Assembly: GCA_019637995.1 (NCBI GenBank)
Contig: JAHBUQ010000001.1
Span: forward strand, 1,449,517 to 1,513,516
Length of the DNA: 64,000 bases
Origin: Ignavibacteriota bacterium
Lineage (GTDB): Bacteria; Bacteroidota; Ignavibacteria; Kapaibacteriales; UBA2268
Direction: 5' to 3'
Under the pieces are notes generated by a model. The model was not told where the DNA came from, ran no database searches, and saw only the letters and a program-made list of their open reading frames with translations. The position numbers and the translations under genes are program-made. Of this stretch, positions 49,051 through 57,030 are shown piece after piece (position 1 is the stretch's first letter; each line of letters opens with the position of its first letter).

Positions 49051-50262
49051 ATGATGGAAAACTCGATTATTGTCAGAAAATATAACCTTTCTGACGGCGA
49101 CCTGGCACTCTTTGCCAACACTTTAGTTATTGCTATGACAAGGGATTTGACTGAATTTGAGTCTTACGGAGTTACTGCACTCAAAATCAGTGATTTGAAT
49201 GATTTGATAGATGAATTTCAGGCATTACCTGATGATGATATTTATCTGGCAGATTATAGTTACGCAATCGAACAGCGTGATGAGCTGAGAAGAACAATCG
49301 AAAATGTCTTACGAAGTATTTCGGCTCGTGCAAAATCTGTATATGGCAATAATACGGCTAAATACAGAGCATTAAAATCAGGTTCAATTACGAAACTGAC
49401 TGACAGTGAATTTTTAGTAGAAGCAAGACAGATCCACAGTTCGGCTGAAACAAGCCTCGCAGACCTAACTGCCGAGGGTGTTACAGCTTTGTATCTCACG
49501 ACTTTGGAAGGAAATATTGATGATTTTGAAACTTCAATCAAAACAGTTTCCGACAAGAAGATCATACGTGATGATGCCGCTGAAACAAAGGTTTTGAAGG
49601 GTAATGAATTGTATTCTTTAGTAGTTAAATATTGTGATTACGGTAAATTGATATGGAATAATGTCAGTCCGGCAAAATATAACGATTACGTCATTTATGA
49701 ATCTTCTTCTCCGGGCTCTCTGACCGCTCCGACAGGGCTGGGATTTTTCTTCCCTAACACGAATTTCTTCTGGGATGCGGTGAATAATGCGACTTCTTAC
49801 AATCTGGAGGCATCTACCGACGGGACTGATTTCTTCGAGATTTATTCAGGCGCCGAGCCGGAATTCAGCTATACTCCGATTCAGGAAGGATGGATGTGGT
49901 ATCGGGTTCGTGCCAGAAATGCAGGCGGTTTTGGTCCCTTCTCGGAAGTATTTCAGCTTGGATATTATCCGGGCTCGCAACTTCCGACACCTGTAAACCT
50001 TGCCCTACAGGTCGAAACCGGCACTACAAACTCTCTGAAACTCACTTGGGATGTGGTTCCGAGTGCGACGAAATATTCTGTCAATAAATCAGTTGTGCCG
50101 ATTGGTGCGGCAGCCGGTCCGTTCAACCTTGCGAAAAATGTTTATTCAAATGAATATTTTGAGGAGGTTGATTCTGGTCACAGATATTATTACAATCTCA
50201 CCGCCTCAAACGGTAACCAGTGGAGCAGCGTCAGCGCAAACGTGTTTATTGATATGCCGTAA
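49051..50262 (+). CDS. Helical-repeat protein with two fibronectin type III domains
   Basis: 403 residues from the ATG at 49051, with AAAGGTGG just upstream; the frame extends 18 codons further without support. The N-terminal ~220 residues are helical and contain two related repeats, about 25-120 (MTRDLTEFESYGVTAL, LIDEFQALPDDD) and about 125-205 (SLADLTAEGVTALYL, IDDFETSIKTVSD). Two FN3-like domains follow (LTAPTGLGFFFP to FQLGYYP, and LPTPVNLALQVE to NVFIDMP), with W/Y core residues. There is no signal peptide and no sorting domain. GC content rises in the FN3 part relative to the flanks. The family is not named here; it is of the type found in FCB genomes. Confidence 0.7.
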   Translation: MMENSIIVRKYNLSDGDLALFANTLVIAMTRDLTEFESYGVTALKISDLNDLIDEFQALPDDDIYLADYSYAIEQRDELRRTIENVLRSISARAKSVYGNNTAKYRALKSGSITKLTDSEFLVEARQIHSSAETSLADLTAEGVTALYLTTLEGNIDDFETSIKTVSDKKIIRDDAAETKVLKGNELYSLVVKYCDYGKLIWNNVSPAKYNDYVIYESSSPGSLTAPTGLGFFFPNTNFFWDAVNNATSYNLEASTDGTDFFEIYSGAEPEFSYTPIQEGWMWYRVRARNAGGFGPFSEVFQLGYYPGSQLPTPVNLALQVETGTTNSLKLTWDVVPSATKYSVNKSVVPIGAAAGPFNLAKNVYSNEYFEEVDSGHRYYYNLTASNGNQWSSVSANVFIDMP

Positions 50263-50309
50263 TAAATTGAGAATTGAAAATTGACAATTGACAATTTTAA
50301 GAAATAAAA

Positions 50310-50342
50310 AAACTTCCGAAGTTTTTGAAACTTCGGAAGTTT
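50310..50342 (-). terminator. Strong hairpin, probable minus-strand terminator
   Basis: AAACTTCCGAAGTTT (50310-50324) and AAACTTCGGAAGTTT (50328-50342) form a perfect 15-bp stem with a 3-nt loop. On the minus strand a T-rich run (TTTTTATTTCTT) follows. It would end the polysaccharide transcript beyond the flippase gene. Confidence 0.65.
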
Positions 50343-50421
50343 GGGATAGGGTTTGCGGTTCGGGGTCCGGGAATTGTGAGAAAGACCTTCCGGCTCCGAA
50401 GACTGCCTCTCATAAAAAAAG

Positions 50422-50451
50422 TGCCTCACTTTCGGGTGGGGCATTTTTTTT
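50422..50451. terminator. Bidirectional terminator between FN3 gene and polysaccharide locus
   Basis: TGCCTCAC (50422-50429) pairs with GTGGGGCA (50436-50443, one G-U), with AAAAAAA before and TTTTTTTT after. It fits both converging transcripts. Confidence 0.85.
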
Positions 50452-50523
50452 GAAAAACCATCTAAAACAAAATCAAATTCATTTTCTTTTTAAGATAATA
50501 TCGGAGGAGGAAGAGCTGGAAAA

Positions 50524-51810
50524 TCACAAAATACTTATTCCTAACTTCTTCTTTATAAAAATAAATTGAATTATTGGCATTGAACCATAGAATATTGATG
50601 TTGCTATTGCCGCACCTAATAATCCAAAAGCTGGTATCAAAATGAAATTACTTGATACTGTTAATACCAAAGTTATTATTGTTCCAATTAAATGTGTTCC
50701 GGGGAAACCAGCCATATAAAGAAAAGCACCGCAGAAATAATATATCGATGCAATAGTAACACCTAATAGTATTACATAAAAAGGTAATAATGAGTCAATA
50801 AATTGAGGTGGCATAAACAAATATATATATAAAGGAAATGCAATTGAAAAAACAATAACCATTGGCAAATTGATTTTCATCATCATATTACGAATCTTGA
50901 AAATATATGATTTTAACTTTTCTTTTTCACTTTTGCTGATTAACTCACTAATTATCGGATTAAAGTTTGTCATTACAACCATGGGCAATACAAGGAAACC
51001 GCGTGCTATTGATGAGGCAAATGAAAATACACCAACTTCTGATGTTGTAAGGAACAAACTTGATATTAGTATGTCTGCTCTGTTATTGCTTTCACCAATA
51101 AATGAAACAAGAACTGCCTTGCTTCCAAAATTCAAATGTTTTTTTATCCATTCAGAATTATACTTAATTCTAAAATTGTATTTGACAAGAACAACATAAA
51201 TCGATATTATAGCAACAATAAACTCAGATATTGGTATTATGAATACCATTTCTTTTAGTTCCAAATTCAAAAATAATGATATTAATAACAGGACTATAAT
51301 CAATATCCATCTAAGTGATTTTAGTATCGAATTTAATTTCATACTTCTAATACCATTCAAGAAAGAATATATATTCTGAGATATTACAAAAAAAGGTATT
51401 CCAATTATTATGTTTCTAAATAATACAGTTGCTTCTTTATTAAATATTAAGTCGGATTTTAAATTTGTTATTACAAGTATCACAAAGCATAAAACTATTG
51501 AAAATGATAACCCTAAGATTAAAGAACCTGTTAAAATCTCATTATTTCTACTTTCATTATCTTTATCTTCAGCAGAAAATTTTACAGTTGAGCCCCAGGT
51601 TCCAAAATTAGCAATCATTATTGATAATGTATAAATAGAAAAGGCTTGGTTAAATAAACCAAGCCCTTCTGCTTTATATAAATTTCCAATTATTGTATTA
51701 ACTAATATATAACCTAACGATAATACTATTTGACTATAAAATGACCAAATAACATCCTTTGTAAATTTCGATTTGAATATAACCTTTAAGTTGTTTAAAT
51801 CTAGATCCAC
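50524..51810 (-). CDS. Polysaccharide (O-antigen) flippase
   Basis: A 428-residue polytopic MOP-family protein with about 12 helices. The N-terminus (DVIWSFYSQIVLSLGYILVN) and the inter-helix patterns match Wzx translocases. It would flip the lipid-linked repeat unit made by the upstream genes. GTG start at 51810, just 3 nt after the methyltransferase stop. It is the last gene of the surface-polysaccharide run and is followed by two hairpins. Confidence 0.85.
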   Translation of the reverse strand: MDLDLNNLKVIFKSKFTKDVIWSFYSQIVLSLGYILVNTIIGNLYKAEGLGLFNQAFSIYTLSIMIANFGTWGSTVKFSAEDKDNESRNNEILTGSLILGLSFSIVLCFVILVITNLKSDLIFNKEATVLFRNIIIGIPFFVISQNIYSFLNGIRSMKLNSILKSLRWILIIVLLLISLFLNLELKEMVFIIPISEFIVAIISIYVVLVKYNFRIKYNSEWIKKHLNFGSKAVLVSFIGESNNRADILISSLFLTTSEVGVFSFASSIARGFLVLPMVVMTNFNPIISELISKSEKEKLKSYIFKIRNMMMKINLPMVIVFSIAFPLYIYLFMPPQFIDSLLPFYVILLGVTIASIYYFCGAFLYMAGFPGTHLIGTIITLVLTVSSNFILIPAFGLLGAAIATSIFYGSMPIIQFIFIKKKLGISIL

Positions 51811-51813
51811 AAC

Positions 51814-52674
51814 TTATATTTTCTTCAATATATAATAAATAACAGCTGAATATCTTATGTCCTCTTCTTGCATAAAATCTTTCATGTTTTTCTTAAAATT
51901 GTCATCTTTCGATTTTGCAATTAAAATTCCAGCTATCAATTTACGCAAGTATTTACCTGTATAAAATGGTATATTTAGAATGCTTGATACAATCTTTTTT
52001 AAATATTTGATATTATACATTGTATTAGTTATTGATTCAATTCCATTCATTTTTGATGGCAATATCTCAACTATCTCAAAACCGGTATTTTCTGCAATAT
52101 ACCTTACACCTAAATGAGACATGTGAAAATACGAATTTGCATGATAAGGTTGTAAAAACGCTGTTGCACCAACATATAATCCACCCGGCTTTAATATTCT
52201 TGATATTTCTCTAAATCCATCCCAAGGGTTCGGTATATGTTCCATTACAGATTGGCTTGTAACTAAATCAATTGAATTGTCTTGAATTGGAATGTTCATG
52301 CCATGTGCTAGAATATCAACACCTGAATTCAGGAAATAATCTAATCCAATGTAATCATATCCAAGTGATTCTATAAATGATTTCTTGCCACCACCACATG
52401 CATAATCTAATAATAAACCTTGCCCTTTTGGAATCAAAGATTTAAAATAATCGTCCCATGGTGCTTCTAACTTCAAATAATCCTTTTTCCAGTTAATCGG
52501 TATATCAAGGTCATAACTACTTTTCTGATGTCTTTTTGCAATTAATGTCGTGACATTCTTAAAATCAATGAACTCAGATTTACAATTAGTGCATTGAAAG
52601 GAACTTTCTAATCTAACTAAATCATGTGAATAGCATTCAGGACATCTTAATATATTATTCGCTCGATTATTCAT
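51814..52674 (-). CDS. SAM-dependent methyltransferase with N-terminal zinc ribbon
   Basis: A 286-residue protein. Residues about 9-35 form a zinc ribbon (CPEC and CTNC pairs). The methyltransferase core follows at about 80-180: LLLDYACGGGKKSF (motif I), YIGLDYFLNSG, IDLVTSQSVMEHI and ILKPGGLYVG. The zinc-ribbon plus class I fold occurs in many sugar and glycan methyltransferases. The acceptor is unknown. It is 4 nt from the WecE-like gene and shares its transcript. Confidence 0.85.
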   Translation of the reverse strand: MNNRANNILRCPECYSHDLVRLESSFQCTNCKSEFIDFKNVTTLIAKRHQKSSYDLDIPINWKKDYLKLEAPWDDYFKSLIPKGQGLLLDYACGGGKKSFIESLGYDYIGLDYFLNSGVDILAHGMNIPIQDNSIDLVTSQSVMEHIPNPWDGFREISRILKPGGLYVGATAFLQPYHANSYFHMSHLGVRYIAENTGFEIVEILPSKMNGIESITNTMYNIKYLKKIVSSILNIPFYTGKYLRKLIAGILIAKSKDDNFKKNMKDFMQEEDIRYSAVIYYILKKI

Positions 52675-52678
52675 GTTG

Positions 52679-53803
52679 TTACTTATTTAAGTTAATAATT
52701 AATGAACTTATTTCTGATATTTGGTTTGGTTCTAACTCATAATACATCGGCAATCTCACCAAACAATCAGCATATCTATCACAGTTTGGCAGCTCTCTTC
52801 CGTCATGTTTATTGCCATAGTATTCACTTTTGTGTAAACTTAGATAATGGAAAACTGATAATATTTGATTGTCTTTAAGCTTATTAATTAATTCGGTACG
52901 ATGGACTAAAGATTTACAAACAATGTAAAACATGTGTGCATTATTACTGGCAAAATCAGGTATAAAAGGAAGACTTATATTTAAATCATTAAAAATGTCA
53001 GCAAGAGAATTTTTGTATTGATTCCACAATTCTTTTCTTTTCTTTTGGATGCTATCCAAATGCTCTAATTGTGCAAAAAGAAAAGCTGCTATAATATCAG
53101 AAGGTAAAAATGAAGAGCCTGTATCAACCCAGCCGTATTTATTTACCTCACCCCTGAAGAACTCAGCTCTGTTTGTACCTTTTTCCCATAATATCTCAGC
53201 ACGTTTCACAAATCTATTATCATTTATGACAAGCATTCCACCTTCGCCTGAAATGATGTTTTTCGTTTCGTGGAATGAGAAAGCAGACAAATGACCAATA
53301 CCACCAAGTGGGCGACCTTTATAATAACTATCAATAGCTTGCGCTGCATCTTCTACTACAAATATATTATACTTATCAGCAAGTGCCATAATCTTATCCA
53401 TATCACAAGCAATACCTGCATAATGAACAGGAACAATTACTTTTGTCCTTGGAGTAATTAGTTCTTCAATTTTATCTTCATCAATACCAGGATGGTATGC
53501 TCTGCTATCCGCAAAAACTATCTTTGCTCCTTGACGAACAAAGGCAAGTGCTGTGCTGACGAATGTATATGAGGGTACTATAACTTCATCACCGGGCTGA
53601 ATATCAAGCAAAAGTGCTGCCATCTCAAGTGCATCTGTACACGAAGTTGTGAGTAGTACTTTCTTAAAATCATAACGCTCTTCAAAGAACTTGTGGCACT
53701 TTTGAGTATATTTTCCATTACCGGATATCTTACCACTATATACTGCATCGTATATATAGTGTGCTTCTTTTCCGGTTAGGAAGGGTTTGTTGAAGGGTAT
53801 CAT
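52679..53803 (-). CDS. wecE: dTDP-4-amino-4,6-dideoxygalactose transaminase (WecE/RffA-like)
   Basis: About 374 residues from the ATG at 53803; a TTG two codons earlier is less likely. It is a DegT/DnrJ-type sugar aminotransferase that makes dTDP-Fuc4N from dTDP-4-keto-6-deoxyglucose. Close to E. coli WecE: IPFNKPFLTG, TTSCTDALEMAALLLDIQ, PGDEVIVPSYTFVSTA, VPVHYAGIACDMD, VEDAAQ, and the PLP lysine in FSFHETKN. KGTNRAEFFRGEVNKYGW and NAHMFYIV also match. A 4-amino-4,6-dideoxyhexose in the polysaccharide is therefore likely (inference). Confidence 0.92.
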   Translation of the reverse strand: MIPFNKPFLTGKEAHYIYDAVYSGKISGNGKYTQKCHKFFEERYDFKKVLLTTSCTDALEMAALLLDIQPGDEVIVPSYTFVSTALAFVRQGAKIVFADSRAYHPGIDEDKIEELITPRTKVIVPVHYAGIACDMDKIMALADKYNIFVVEDAAQAIDSYYKGRPLGGIGHLSAFSFHETKNIISGEGGMLVINDNRFVKRAEILWEKGTNRAEFFRGEVNKYGWVDTGSSFLPSDIIAAFLFAQLEHLDSIQKKRKELWNQYKNSLADIFNDLNISLPFIPDFASNNAHMFYIVCKSLVHRTELINKLKDNQILSVFHYLSLHKSEYYGNKHDGRELPNCDRYADCLVRLPMYYELEPNQISEISSLIINLNK

Positions 53804-53810
53804 TAGCAAA

Positions 53811-54578
53811 TCATTTATTTATAACATAACATTGTTGAATACCAACATCACCACCAGAAAAATCATTTTCAATTTCATAAAATATTTTGTTGATTGGATT
53901 TGAATATCCCTCGTATTTTGAAATGTCAGTTGTCAATTCTCTTATTAATCTACTACCCAAATAATAAATTGAAGAAAAATCAACAATTTCATAATTAAGA
54001 TTTTTTGATAGAAGGAAATTGTTAGTTTTTGACTTCTTTAAATATCTATTAAAATCATGTTCAACAAGACTTTCCAAACCAAAAACAACTCTAATAGTAT
54101 TTAATTTTACTAGAGGTTCCCAAAATGCTTCAGAAAGTAAAACTTTACCGCCAGGTTTAGTAACTCTAAGGCACTCATTAATACCGATTATTTGTTCTTC
54201 CCAATTAGGTAAATTAATCAAAACACGCGTTGTATATACAACATCAAAGCTATTATCAGGAAATTCAATCTTACGTATATCACCAACTTGGAAATTAATT
54301 GAGTCTTTATTTGCCATATTTTTAGCATTTAAGGCTTCTTTAATCATACTTTCGGAATAGTCAATACCAAAAGCACTTTTAAAATTGAATCTATCAGATT
54401 GCTTTAAAAGACCAAACCCATTAGAACATCCAACGTCTAAAACATCAATTCCATCTTTCAAGTGATTTGAAATATTGTTAATTTCAAGTTCTATTGCATA
54501 ATAATCACCCCAAGATGCATGATGATTAACACCATGTAAAACAGCTTGATTATCCCAAAATTTTTTAATAAAATCCAT
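53811..54578 (-). CDS. Class I SAM-dependent methyltransferase
   Basis: A 255-residue methyltransferase. Motif I is VLDVGCSNGFGLL (about 45-57), then AFGIDYSESMI, VGDIRKIEFPDNSFD and CLRVTKPGGKVLLSEAFW. It probably modifies a sugar or its lipid carrier in the polysaccharide pathway. No specific substrate can be read. Its stop codon lies 7 nt before the wecE ATG. Confidence 0.85.
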   Translation of the reverse strand: MDFIKKFWDNQAVLHGVNHHASWGDYYAIELEINNISNHLKDGIDVLDVGCSNGFGLLKQSDRFNFKSAFGIDYSESMIKEALNAKNMANKDSINFQVGDIRKIEFPDNSFDVVYTTRVLINLPNWEEQIIGINECLRVTKPGGKVLLSEAFWEPLVKLNTIRVVFGLESLVEHDFNRYLKKSKTNNFLLSKNLNYEIVDFSSIYYLGSRLIRELTTDISKYEGYSNPINKIFYEIENDFSGGDVGIQQCYVINK

Positions 54579-54650
54579 TCTACTCCTCTATATTTTTAAT
54601 TATTAATACTATTTAAATTTCTTGTTTTGCTATTCAATTCTTAAGAACAA

Positions 54651-54875
54651 TTACTTTCTTTCATTTCCCTTTTGAAAATATTTAGTAATTGCATTTCCAA
54701 TTTTTTTGTTAGTATCCAAGCAAACGAATATGCCTATCTGATACTTCAATTCATTTTCCAATTCATCGCTTGTATATGCTTTAAGTTTTATATCATCATA
54801 TTCTATATTCAATTTGGCTACCAAAATGTCAAATCTATTTGTATCTAATTCACTTATATATTTATTTATATTCAT
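54651..54875 (-). CDS. Small protein of unknown function behind a GGCT gene
   Basis: A 74-residue, mostly charged protein (DTNRFDILVAKLNIEYDD, LKYQIGIFVCLDTNKK). Its ATG follows directly on the GGCT stop codon (TAA-ATG), so the two are almost certainly co-translated. No domain is recognised. It forms a three-gene set with the GGCT and DUF4365 genes. Confidence 0.55.
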   Translation of the reverse strand: MNINKYISELDTNRFDILVAKLNIEYDDIKLKAYTSDELENELKYQIGIFVCLDTNKKIGNAITKYFQKGNERK

Positions 54876-55319
54876 TTAATCACAAGTTTCAGTTTTGGAC
54901 AATTGTGCATAATACTCATCGGTTAAAATGTCTCTGCCAGCTAATAAGTGATAAAGATATTCTTTCTTAGGTTTTAAGGCATTGACAATTTTTTCTTTGT
55001 TTGCAATGTAAGTTGTTGCTTCAATTAGATTATTCTCTAAATCAGTTACTTGTACTAATTTTTTATCATATTGATTTGGATAGCCTTCTTCATTATCAAG
55101 ATGAATTATATCAATATCAGGGAATTCGTAAAGTGCACCCTCTACATAATCATTGTTAGATTTAACAATATTGGCAAAAGTAAAATCTCCATATTTGGAC
55201 TTTTTATTAAAAACTAATTTGTAATCAATAAGTTTTGCAAATTTTCTTGATGAGAAATTAATATTTCTCCCCTTCATCCTTTCAGGGTTCATATTTGAAC
55301 CGTATGCGAAATACAACAT
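54876..55319 (-). CDS. Gamma-glutamylcyclotransferase (GGCT/AIG2-like) family protein
   Basis: A 147-residue protein with the family fold. The substrate loop YGSNMNPERM (6-15) is at the N-terminus, and the catalytic Glu is in LDNEEGYP (about 73-80). Family members open gamma-glutamyl bonds to 5-oxoproline. In small bacterial forms the natural substrate is usually unknown. It lies between DUF4365 and the 74-residue protein within the polysaccharide locus. Confidence 0.82.
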   Translation of the reverse strand: MLYFAYGSNMNPERMKGRNINFSSRKFAKLIDYKLVFNKKSKYGDFTFANIVKSNNDYVEGALYEFPDIDIIHLDNEEGYPNQYDKKLVQVTDLENNLIEATTYIANKEKIVNALKPKKEYLYHLLAGRDILTDEYYAQLSKTETCD

Positions 55320-55347
55320 TTTTGTGATTCTTTCCGATATTTAAAAA

Positions 55348-55824
55348 TTATAAAACAGAATTTAACTTCCTATGGGAGATTTCTTTTACATAACCAACAA
55401 TAATATCCCAATTCAAAAGAGAAACCTTGTTACCTCTTGGAAATTGAATTGTAATTGTTTTTTTTTCTTGATTAGGATGAGGTATATCCTTTAACATAAT
55501 CCAATATGCTTCATCTTCATCTTCTACATATTTGATATACAATACAACCCTAAGGTTATTTCTAAGGTAATTGTAATTTGATACTTTTAATGATTGTTTT
55601 TCAAGACTATTTGATCTTTTTGATTTTTTTGAACTTTTAAGTTGAATTACAAATTCTAAGCCTTTAAATACAGAATCTTCAGCAATTTCAATATTTAAAT
55701 CTTGACCATAGTCATTTTTTATTATGTTTACGTTCCATTCAGCAGGGAATTTACTCTTAAGAAAATTTATAGATTTATTTTCAAGTGTATGATTCTGATG
55801 CCTTCTAGGGTATTGTTTAGACAT
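55348..55824 (-). CDS. DUF4365 protein, PD-(D/E)xK nuclease-like
   Basis: A 158-residue protein. Residues 38-68 hold a DYGQDLNIEIAED then FKGLEFVIQLKSSKK pattern, in which Asp, then Glu, Gln and Lys resemble the D-(E)xK core of the PD-(D/E)xK superfamily. DUF4365 proteins are often found in defence-related neighbourhoods. The GGCT gene starts 28 nt downstream. Nuclease activity is inferred from the motif only. Confidence 0.75.
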   Translation of the reverse strand: MSKQYPRRHQNHTLENKSINFLKSKFPAEWNVNIIKNDYGQDLNIEIAEDSVFKGLEFVIQLKSSKKSKRSNSLEKQSLKVSNYNYLRNNLRVVLYIKYVEDEDEAYWIMLKDIPHPNQEKKTITIQFPRGNKVSLLNWDIIVGYVKEISHRKLNSVL

Positions 55825-55857
55825 AAATTTTTATCACCTATAATCTAGATTATTTAT

Positions 55858-57024
55858 TTAATTGTTTACAAATAAATTCATAATATATTCAAAATTCTTA
55901 TCCCAATTTGTATTCTTTACAACAGCATTTCTGCAAGCACTCTTTATCTCTTGATTATTACGCATTAGTATTGCTAATTCTAGTTTATCAGTTAAATCTT
56001 TATCAAAATCCTCGAAAATAAATTGATGAGAATTTTCCGGTAAAAATCCTCTTATGCTAGGTCTGTCTGGTGCAACAGGAATCAATCCACAAGACATTGC
56101 TTCCAAAATTGCAGTTGAAATTCCTGAATTTTCACCTAAACTACTTTTATTAAGATTAATTGGATCAATGTAAATGTCTGCTATTGCTACATGTTTATGT
56201 AATTCATGATATGCTATTACATCTGCTAAAATTACATTATCAGAAAGATCAAGTTCGGATATTAAATTTCTTAAATATACATCCGATTCATTATCCCCTT
56301 TACCAATTATGTAATAAAAATTGGTATGTTTTTCAACTATATTTTTAACAGCATTTAAGATATTATCGTAATCAAACCACATACGTGCTGGTCGCAAAGT
56401 TGAAGCAATAATTGAATCATGGTTAAAATTATAAAAACTCTTAAATTCTTTTGAATTATCAGGTTTAAATCGGTTTACTTCAATCCCAAAGTGATGTATA
56501 AACTCCCAATTGCCAAAATTCCATCCTCTTTTATCAATCATAGGCTTATAATAATCAATATCATAAGAAATTATTTTATCAATCCTTTTGCAATATTGCC
56601 TTATTAGAAATTCATTATGAAAAATGAAACCTGGATTGGGGAATTTTGTTATATTATAGTCGTTACCTATAGTGATTACTACTTTCTTAATATTTTTCTT
56701 TACTCTATATATAACCGGACCAGAAAAAGCTAAATTTATGCCCAAAACTGCATCTATATTGTATTTACGTATTATTCTATTTATAAATAATGTTGAATAT
56801 ACAATTCTTATAAAGGAATTGATATAATCAAAATGTAGATTATTTCTATTTGCTAAAAACTTATTAACTCTTTCAAGAAAAGTGATTATATGAACACCGC
56901 TGTCAAATCTATTAATTCTATGATAATTATTAGATAATAAATAAACATTATCTCCATTATTAACAAATTGATTTGCAAATCTTGCTGTATGAACTGAACT
57001 ATTTCCTAATACTAAAATATTCAT
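55858..57024 (-). CDS. Glycosyltransferase family 4-like enzyme
   Basis: A 388-residue GT-B fold enzyme. The N-terminal Rossmann part begins MNILVLGNSSVHTARFANQF. The C-terminal donor site is ENSGISTAILEAMSCGLIPV (about 305-324) with the sugar-nucleotide EX7E-type Glu. It probably adds one sugar of the repeat unit. ATG start at 57024, 6 nt after the neighbouring gene. Confidence 0.85.
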   Translation of the reverse strand: MNILVLGNSSVHTARFANQFVNNGDNVYLLSNNYHRINRFDSGVHIITFLERVNKFLANRNNLHFDYINSFIRIVYSTLFINRIIRKYNIDAVLGINLAFSGPVIYRVKKNIKKVVITIGNDYNITKFPNPGFIFHNEFLIRQYCKRIDKIISYDIDYYKPMIDKRGWNFGNWEFIHHFGIEVNRFKPDNSKEFKSFYNFNHDSIIASTLRPARMWFDYDNILNAVKNIVEKHTNFYYIIGKGDNESDVYLRNLISELDLSDNVILADVIAYHELHKHVAIADIYIDPINLNKSSLGENSGISTAILEAMSCGLIPVAPDRPSIRGFLPENSHQFIFEDFDKDLTDKLELAILMRNNQEIKSACRNAVVKNTNWDKNFEYIMNLFVNN

Positions 57025-57030
57025 ATTACA

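Noticed and set aside
50288..50569. Plus-strand 93-codon open frame
   Set aside because: It runs through two strong hairpins and into the 3' end of the minus-strand flippase gene, with no recognisable domain.
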